Assembly (NCBI GenBank): GCA_040768845.1 | Contig: JAXGME010000003.1 | Span: 1-64,000 of the forward strand | Direction: 5' to 3' | Length of the DNA: 64,000 bases | Source of the DNA: JAEZHK01 sp040768845 | Lineage (GTDB): Bacteria > Bacillota > Clostridia > Christensenellales > Aristaeellaceae | In this document: piece after piece, positions 60,161 through 64,000 of the stretch | Numbering within the stretch: position 1 is the stretch's first letter | Layout: each line of letters opens with the position of its first letter | Notes under the pieces: generated by a model | The model's database searches: none | What the model was told of the DNA's origin: nothing | The model's input: only the letters and a program-made list of their open reading frames with translations | Position numbers and translations under genes: made by a program

Positions 60161-61207
60161 CTATTCCGAGTCAGCCTCCTGGGCGTTTCGGAACACCAGG
60201 CGGCGCTGCACGTGGTAGTTGAATACCAGAAGGGCCGCGTCGCCGAGGATCTTCGCGGGCACCGCGGGGATGTGAAGGAAGGAAAGGCCCCGGATGATCA
60301 GATAGCTCAGGACCACCATTACGAAGGCCAGCGTATAGTAGCGCACCACCGACCGCGCGTTGCCGTCCGCCCGGAATACCAGGTTGCGGTTGACCAGGTA
60401 GTTCACCGTGGCGCTGACCGCCCGGGCCGCCACCACCGCCACCATCAGAAGGTGGGGGTAGAGGATGTGCAGCACGGTGAACAGCGTCAGATCGATGAGC
60501 GCCGCCACGGCCGAGGAGCCGAGAAACGCGATCAGCTGGCGCAGAAGCCTTCCGTAGATCAGGACGCTGTCCCGCAGTACATGAAAGCTGGACCCCCTGT
60601 TGTCGTCGATGTAGATGGTCCGGATGACGATCTGCTCCACCTGCATCCGATCCTGCCGGGCGCGCAGCAGCATGCTCATCTCGTATTCGTAGCGGTCGCC
60701 CTCCAGCTCGGAAAAGGCGGCGAGGGCGCACTCGGGCAGGCCTCGAAGGCCCGTCTGCGTGTCCTGGATCCAGAGCCCGCTGACGGCGCCCAACGTCCAG
60801 CAGGTCAGCGTGTTGCCGAATCTGGAGCGCGCCGGCATCCGGGATTTGTCCCGCACGCCCAGCACCAGCGCGTTTGGCATCTCGCCAAGGCGCCGGGCGA
60901 TCGCCTCCACGTCCTCCGGCGCGTGCTGGCCGTCGGCGTCGGCGGTCACCACAGGGCAGGCGCCGGTGGCGAGGATGTGCTTGAGGCCCGTCTTGAGCGC
61001 CGCGCCCTTGCCCCGGTTGACGGGGTGGGTGAGCACGTGGGCGCCCGCCTCCGCCGCGCGGCGGAAGATCGGGGCGTAGCCCTCGCCGCACCCGTCGTCC
61101 ACGACGATCAGCCGGATGAAACCGCGGGCCTTCAGGGCGTCGATCAGCGCCAGCATCCGCTCGTCCGGCTTATAGGCGGGTATCAGCACCGCCGCGGTCG
61201 TTTCCAT
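60161..61207 (-). CDS. Family 2 glycosyltransferase fused to a GtrA domain
   Basis: A 348-residue fusion. The N-terminal GT2 domain (about 1-215) resembles polyprenyl-phosphate sugar transferases: VLIPAYKPDE, VVDDGCGEG, the DADGQH donor/metal site and RGKGAALKTGL. A C-terminal GtrA-type membrane domain (about 228-345) of four helices has FLGSSAVAALIDLTLF and TVNYLVNRNLVF. Such proteins make and flip lipid-linked sugars for cell-surface polymers. The ATG at 61207 follows GGGGAG. It is a single-gene unit with its own strong promoter. Confidence 0.9.
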   Translation of the reverse strand: METTAAVLIPAYKPDERMLALIDALKARGFIRLIVVDDGCGEGYAPIFRRAAEAGAHVLTHPVNRGKGAALKTGLKHILATGACPVVTADADGQHAPEDVEAIARRLGEMPNALVLGVRDKSRMPARSRFGNTLTCWTLGAVSGLWIQDTQTGLRGLPECALAAFSELEGDRYEYEMSMLLRARQDRMQVEQIVIRTIYIDDNRGSSFHVLRDSVLIYGRLLRQLIAFLGSSAVAALIDLTLFTVLHILYPHLLMVAVVAARAVSATVNYLVNRNLVFRADGNARSVVRYYTLAFVMVVLSYLIIRGLSFLHIPAVPAKILGDAALLVFNYHVQRRLVFRNAQEADSE

Positions 61208-61240
61208 CCAAATCCACGCTCCCCACGATTTTCCCCACGT

Positions 61241-61269
61241 ATCATAGCATTCCCGCGGACGCTTGTCAA
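61241..61269 (-). promoter_or_regulatory. Promoter of the GT2-GtrA gene
   Basis: TTGACA-type box TTGACA (61269-61264), 17 bp, TATGAT (61246-61241) with an extended TGC before the -10. Confidence 0.8.
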
Positions 61270-61373
61270 ACGCGCGAAATAACACAAAAATGAGAATTTG
61301 CGGCAAAATTGGAACATTTGCAGGGGGAGGCGCATCCAATAAGTGCAGCTGCCAAATGCTGGGAGGTATGAAC

Positions 61374-62084
61374 ATGAACATCCGAAGACTGACGCGGGCC
61401 CTCGGCCTTGCACTGGTGCTGGTACTGGCGCTTTCGGGCGCCGCGGAAGCGGCGGTCAAGATGGGCGTCATCCGCATGCCCACGGCCAACGGTTCGGTCA
61501 ACGTCCGCTCCGGCCCCAGCACGTCCAAGTACGTGCGCGGGTGGGCCCTTCATGGTGATCGCGTGATCATCCTGTCCTCCGGGAAATCCTGGAACAACGT
61601 GCGCGTCGTCCGGACGGGCGTCACCGGCTACGTATACAACCGCTACATCGTCCGCATGGTGGATGTGACCAAGCTCTCCGGATGGGGTTCCATGGCGCGC
61701 ATCAAGACCAAGTACGCCACGAGCACCGTGGCGCTTCGCACCGGGCCGGGCACCGCCTACAAGGTGGAGCAGTACCTGACCCCCAGCAACGCGCTGGCGG
61801 TGCTGGGCAAGTACGGCTCCTGGTACGAGGTGCAGTTGGTGCCCAGTCTCACCACCGGCTACGTCTACAAGGACTACATCACCAACGGCGCCTACGGCGT
61901 GACCAACGCCGCCGTGAACCTGAGAAAGTCCGGCTCGTCGTCCGGCAAAAAGCTCAGGACCGCGCCCACCGGCTCGGACATCGTGATCCTCAAAATCGGC
62001 TCCAAGTGGAGCAAGGTGACCTACGCGGGCAAGACGGGCTACATGTACAACAAGTACATCGGCGTCACCAACATCGCGCCGTAA
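61374..62084 (+). CDS. Secreted protein with bacterial SH3 domains
   Basis: A 236-residue exported protein. The signal peptide (about 1-27, ending AAEA) is followed by about three SH3b repeats (NGSVNVRSGPSTSKYVRGW; TVALRTGPGTAYKVEQYL; NAAVNLRKSGSSSGKKLR), each ending in a TGYVYNRY-like strand. Bacterial SH3 domains bind peptidoglycan peptides, and no catalytic domain is attached. I chose ATG 61374 since the GGGAGG site lies 7 bp before it; the ATG two codons earlier is too close. A strong terminator follows. Confidence 0.87.
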   Translation: MNIRRLTRALGLALVLVLALSGAAEAAVKMGVIRMPTANGSVNVRSGPSTSKYVRGWALHGDRVIILSSGKSWNNVRVVRTGVTGYVYNRYIVRMVDVTKLSGWGSMARIKTKYATSTVALRTGPGTAYKVEQYLTPSNALAVLGKYGSWYEVQLVPSLTTGYVYKDYITNGAYGVTNAAVNLRKSGSSSGKKLRTAPTGSDIVILKIGSKWSKVTYAGKTGYMYNKYIGVTNIAP

Positions 62085-62104
62085 GGCGTGTACCGGGTCC
62101 TTCG

Positions 62105-62133
62105 CTCCCGGCGCAAGCGCGCCGGGAGTTTTT
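62105..62133 (+). terminator. Terminator after the SH3 gene
   Basis: CTCCCGGCGC pairs with GCGCCGGGAG around AAGC, followed by TTTTT. Confidence 0.85.
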
Positions 62134-62143
62134 GCGCCCGGGC

Positions 62144-62172
62144 TTGACATCCGGCGGGGAAATAAGTATAAT
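62144..62172 (+). promoter_or_regulatory. Promoter of the AbrB-ABC operon
   Basis: TTGACA (62144-62149), 17 bp, TATAAT (62167-62172). An inverted repeat AAGTAT (62164-62169) / ATACTT (62187-62192) spans the -10 and the start point and may be an operator for the AbrB-like protein. Confidence 0.85.
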
Positions 62173-62208
62173 AAGTCATACAAATAATACTTTTAGGAGG
62201 CGAAGGCG

Positions 62209-62439
62209 ATGAAGCGGCCGCCGGGCAAGTATGCGTGGACCGTGACGGTGGGGGAGAAGGGGCAGATTGTGATTCCGAAGAAGGCGCGGGAGCTTTTTGA
62301 CATCAATCCGGGGGATTCGCTGGTGGTGCTGGCGGACGAAAAGCAGGGCATCGCGATTCCGCCGAAGTCGATGCTGGCCACGCTGATGGCCAGGGTGTTC
62401 AGCACGGGCGGCTTTGAGGAAGGCGGCGAGCAGCCGTGA
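62209..62439 (+). CDS. AbrB/MazE-type swapped-hairpin DNA-binding protein
   Basis: A 76-residue protein with the SpoVT/AbrB fold: VTVGEKGQIVIPKKARELF (about 12-30), then INPGDSLVVLADEKQGIAI. It is a likely local regulator of the following ABC transporter genes, since its stop codon overlaps the GTG start of the ATPase gene and an inverted repeat lies in the promoter. No toxin gene is present, so it is not a MazE antitoxin in the usual sense. TAGGAGG precedes the ATG. Confidence 0.87.
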   Translation: MKRPPGKYAWTVTVGEKGQIVIPKKARELFDINPGDSLVVLADEKQGIAIPPKSMLATLMARVFSTGGFEEGGEQP

Positions 62440-63167
62440 ACGCGGTGGAAACCCGGGACCTGACCAAGGTGTACGCGGGGCGGACGGTGGTGGACCGCCT
62501 GAACCTCGCCGTCGGCGAGGGGGAGCTCTTCGCGCTGCTGGGCCCCAACGGCGCGGGCAAGACGACCACCCTGCGCATGCTCAGCTGTCTGACCCCGCCC
62601 ACGGCGGGCGACGCGCTGGTTTCGGGCGAGAGCATCACCCGCAATCCGGAGGGCGTGCGCGCGCGCATCAACGTATCCCCGCAGGAAACGGCGGTGGCGC
62701 AAAAGCTGAGCGTGCGGGAGAACCTGGAACTGATCGCGGAGATCTACGGCATGCGGCGCGCCAAGGCGGCGGAAGCGGCGGAGGATATGATCCGCGAGTT
62801 TGCGCTTTCGGAATGCGCGCGGGACCGCGCGAAAAAGCTGTCGGGGGGCATGAAGCGGCGCCTGAGCATTGCGATGGCGCTGATCTCCGGCCCGAAGGTG
62901 CTGTTTCTGGACGAGCCGACCCTGGGGCTGGACGTGCGCGCCCGCCGCGGGCTGTGGCGGCACGTGGAGGCGCTGAAAGGGCGGATGGCGATCATCCTCA
63001 CCACCCACTACCTGGAGGAGGCCGAGGCGCTCTCCGACCGGATCGGCATTCTCAACCGGGGCCGCCTGACGGCGCTGGGCACCGCGGCGGAGATTGTCGG
63101 TCAGGCGGGCGCGTCCGGCTTTGAGGACGCGTTTCTCGCGCTGACGGACGAGGAGGAACGCGCATGA
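62436..63167 (+). CDS. ABC-2-type transporter ATP-binding protein
   Basis: A 243-residue ATPase of the NatA/drug-export class, with Walker A LLGPNGAGKTTT, the signature KKLSGGMKRRLSIAMAL, Walker B LFLDEPTLGLDV and the H-loop TTHYLEEAE. It starts with GTG overlapping the AbrB-like stop (GTGA) and ends overlapping the permease start (ATGA), so the three genes are translationally coupled. The substrate is unknown. Confidence 0.92.
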   Translation: MNAVETRDLTKVYAGRTVVDRLNLAVGEGELFALLGPNGAGKTTTLRMLSCLTPPTAGDALVSGESITRNPEGVRARINVSPQETAVAQKLSVRENLELIAEIYGMRRAKAAEAAEDMIREFALSECARDRAKKLSGGMKRRLSIAMALISGPKVLFLDEPTLGLDVRARRGLWRHVEALKGRMAIILTTHYLEEAEALSDRIGILNRGRLTALGTAAEIVGQAGASGFEDAFLALTDEEERA

Positions 63168-63892
63168 GGATGCTGGCCTTTTCGACGAGGAATATGAAGG
63201 AGATCGCGCGCGATCCGCTGACGTTCGCGTTCGGCATGCTGCTGCCGATCCTGCTGCTGGCGATGATCCACGCGCTGACGCGCGTCATCGGCGCGGCCAA
63301 CCCGGCGTTTGCGATGGCGAACTTCGCGCCGGGCATGGCGGTGTTCAGCCTGACGTTCGTGATGCTGTTTTCGTCCATGCTGATCTCCGGCGACCGGACC
63401 GGCGCGTTTCTGATGCGGCTGTTTTCCTCGCCGCTCCGGGCGGCGGACTATATCCTGGGCTATTCGCTGCCGGTGGCGGCGATGGGCCTCATGCAGGCGG
63501 CGGTGTGCCTGATCGCGGCGGCGCCCTACGGCCTTGCGCTCCGAGGGATGCCGCTGGCGCTGGCGGCGCTTTTGCCCGCGGTGCTTCTGATGACCGGGCT
63601 GGGGCTAATCCTCGGCACGCTGATGACCGACAAACAAAGTGGCGGCGTCTTCCCAATCCTGATCAACGCCGCCACGCTGATGTCGGGCACCTGGTTTGAC
63701 CTCGGGCTCATCGGCGGCTGGTTTGAAAAAATCAGCTACGCGCTGCCCTTCGCCCACGCGGTGGACGCCGCCCGGCTGGCGCTTAAGGGCGACTTCCGCG
63801 GTGCGCTGCCCCACATGGGGTGGACGGCGCTCTGGGCGCTCGCCGTTTACGCGCTGGCCGTCGGGTGCTTCCGGCGCAAGATGCGCGCCTAG
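63164..63892 (+). CDS. ABC-2-type transporter permease
   Basis: A 242-residue permease with six hydrophobic helices. The N-terminal KEIARDPLTFAFGMLLPILL and the later LISGDRTGAFLMRLFSSPLR are typical of the ABC-2 membrane family. It pairs with the ATPase before it (4-bp overlap) to form an exporter for a drug, lipid or ion. Its TAG stop codon forms the first bases of palindromic repeat copy 3. Confidence 0.9.
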   Translation: MRMLAFSTRNMKEIARDPLTFAFGMLLPILLLAMIHALTRVIGAANPAFAMANFAPGMAVFSLTFVMLFSSMLISGDRTGAFLMRLFSSPLRAADYILGYSLPVAAMGLMQAAVCLIAAAPYGLALRGMPLALAALLPAVLLMTGLGLILGTLMTDKQSGGVFPILINAATLMSGTWFDLGLIGGWFEKISYALPFAHAVDAARLALKGDFRGALPHMGWTALWALAVYALAVGCFRRKMRA

Positions 63893-64000
63893 TCGTCCGC
63901 GAAGCCTAATTCCCGCGCTATGGCTGGATCTTTTCCTGTCCGGCTGTGTCGCTCTCCGCTTGACGTAGCGCCGCTACGCCTGCGCTCCGGCTCCGTGCCG
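63890..64000. repeat. Palindromic interspersed element, copy 3 (cut by the window end)
   Basis: Begins TAGTCGTCCGCGAAGCCTAA at the permease stop codon and runs to the end of the window. It keeps GATCTTTTCCTGTCCGGC, GTGTCGCTCTCCGCTTGA, an apical stem CGTAG/CTACG and CCTGCGCTCCGGCTCC. The left 60 bp are nearly identical to copy 2. The right arm lies beyond the window. Confidence 0.78.

Overview
This is a GC-rich, densely packed chromosomal window with about 55 intact protein genes on both strands. I saw no rRNA, tRNA, CRISPR array or phage block. The control elements are of the Firmicutes type: a Cys T-box leader before cysE-cysS, a CIRCE operator before hrcA-grpE-dnaK-dnaJ, a TPP riboswitch before thiT, and an NrdR-like box at nrdD. 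Anaerobic ribonucleotide reductase (nrdD, nrdG), flavin-dependent thymidylate synthase, ECF-type vitamin transporters and an MsmX-type sugar ATPase point to an anaerobic, high-GC member of the Clostridia. A Christensenellales-like or related gut lineage is my guess, not something the sequence proves. SpoIID and AbrB homologues are present but do not show that the organism sporulates.

Layout. 1-15 kb: rhaA, rarA, the T-box cysE-cysS operon (minus), an NlpC/P60 hydrolase with trmN6, DUF512 radical-SAM protein, der and plsY in close series, a xylulokinase, then a PanT-like ECF S-component with coaX. 15-25 kb: DUF3810 metalloprotein, pgi, riboswitch-controlled thiT, a YfbR-like HD protein, an MsmX-type ATPase, a CdaR-type regulator, an S41 protease, an acyltransferase and an unusual two-domain ThyX. 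25-38 kb: nrdD-nrdG, a helicase/DNA-glycosylase pair (MrfA-like and AlkX-like), a D-Ala-D-Ala carboxypeptidase, a cysteine desulfurase divergent from a DUF3343 gene, nth, obgE, yhbY, a methyltransferase and a GNAT acetyltransferase. 38-46 kb: a MacB-type ABC efflux operon (minus), an ABC exporter, and a CrtO-like acyltransferase with a processive-type glycosyltransferase. 46-51 kb: a secreted FMN/FAD reductase behind a long structured leader, followed by NusG-II and Gx-transporter genes, then a metal-ABC-like lipoprotein. 51-64 kb: spoIID, radA, a metallophosphoesterase-like membrane protein, the heat-shock operon, a GT2-GtrA fusion, an SH3 protein, and an AbrB/ABC-2 transporter operon.

The most interesting points are as follows. 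(1) A previously unnamed, about 160-bp imperfect-palindrome repeat occurs three times (33.3, 50.1 and 63.9 kb). Each copy begins exactly at the TAG stop codon of the upstream gene, the two complete copies end in CTA, and the apical stem varies by compensating base changes. (2) A translationally coupled MrfA-type helicase and AlkX-type glycosylase pair looks like an interstrand-crosslink repair module. (3) A secreted flavin reductase gene has an unidentified three-way-junction leader. (4) A CrtO-family acyltransferase sits with a glycosyltransferase and no carotenoid genes. (5) Several enzymes have altered key residues: YfbR (HD to HE), the metal-binding lipoprotein, the phosphoesterase, and the two halves of ThyX.
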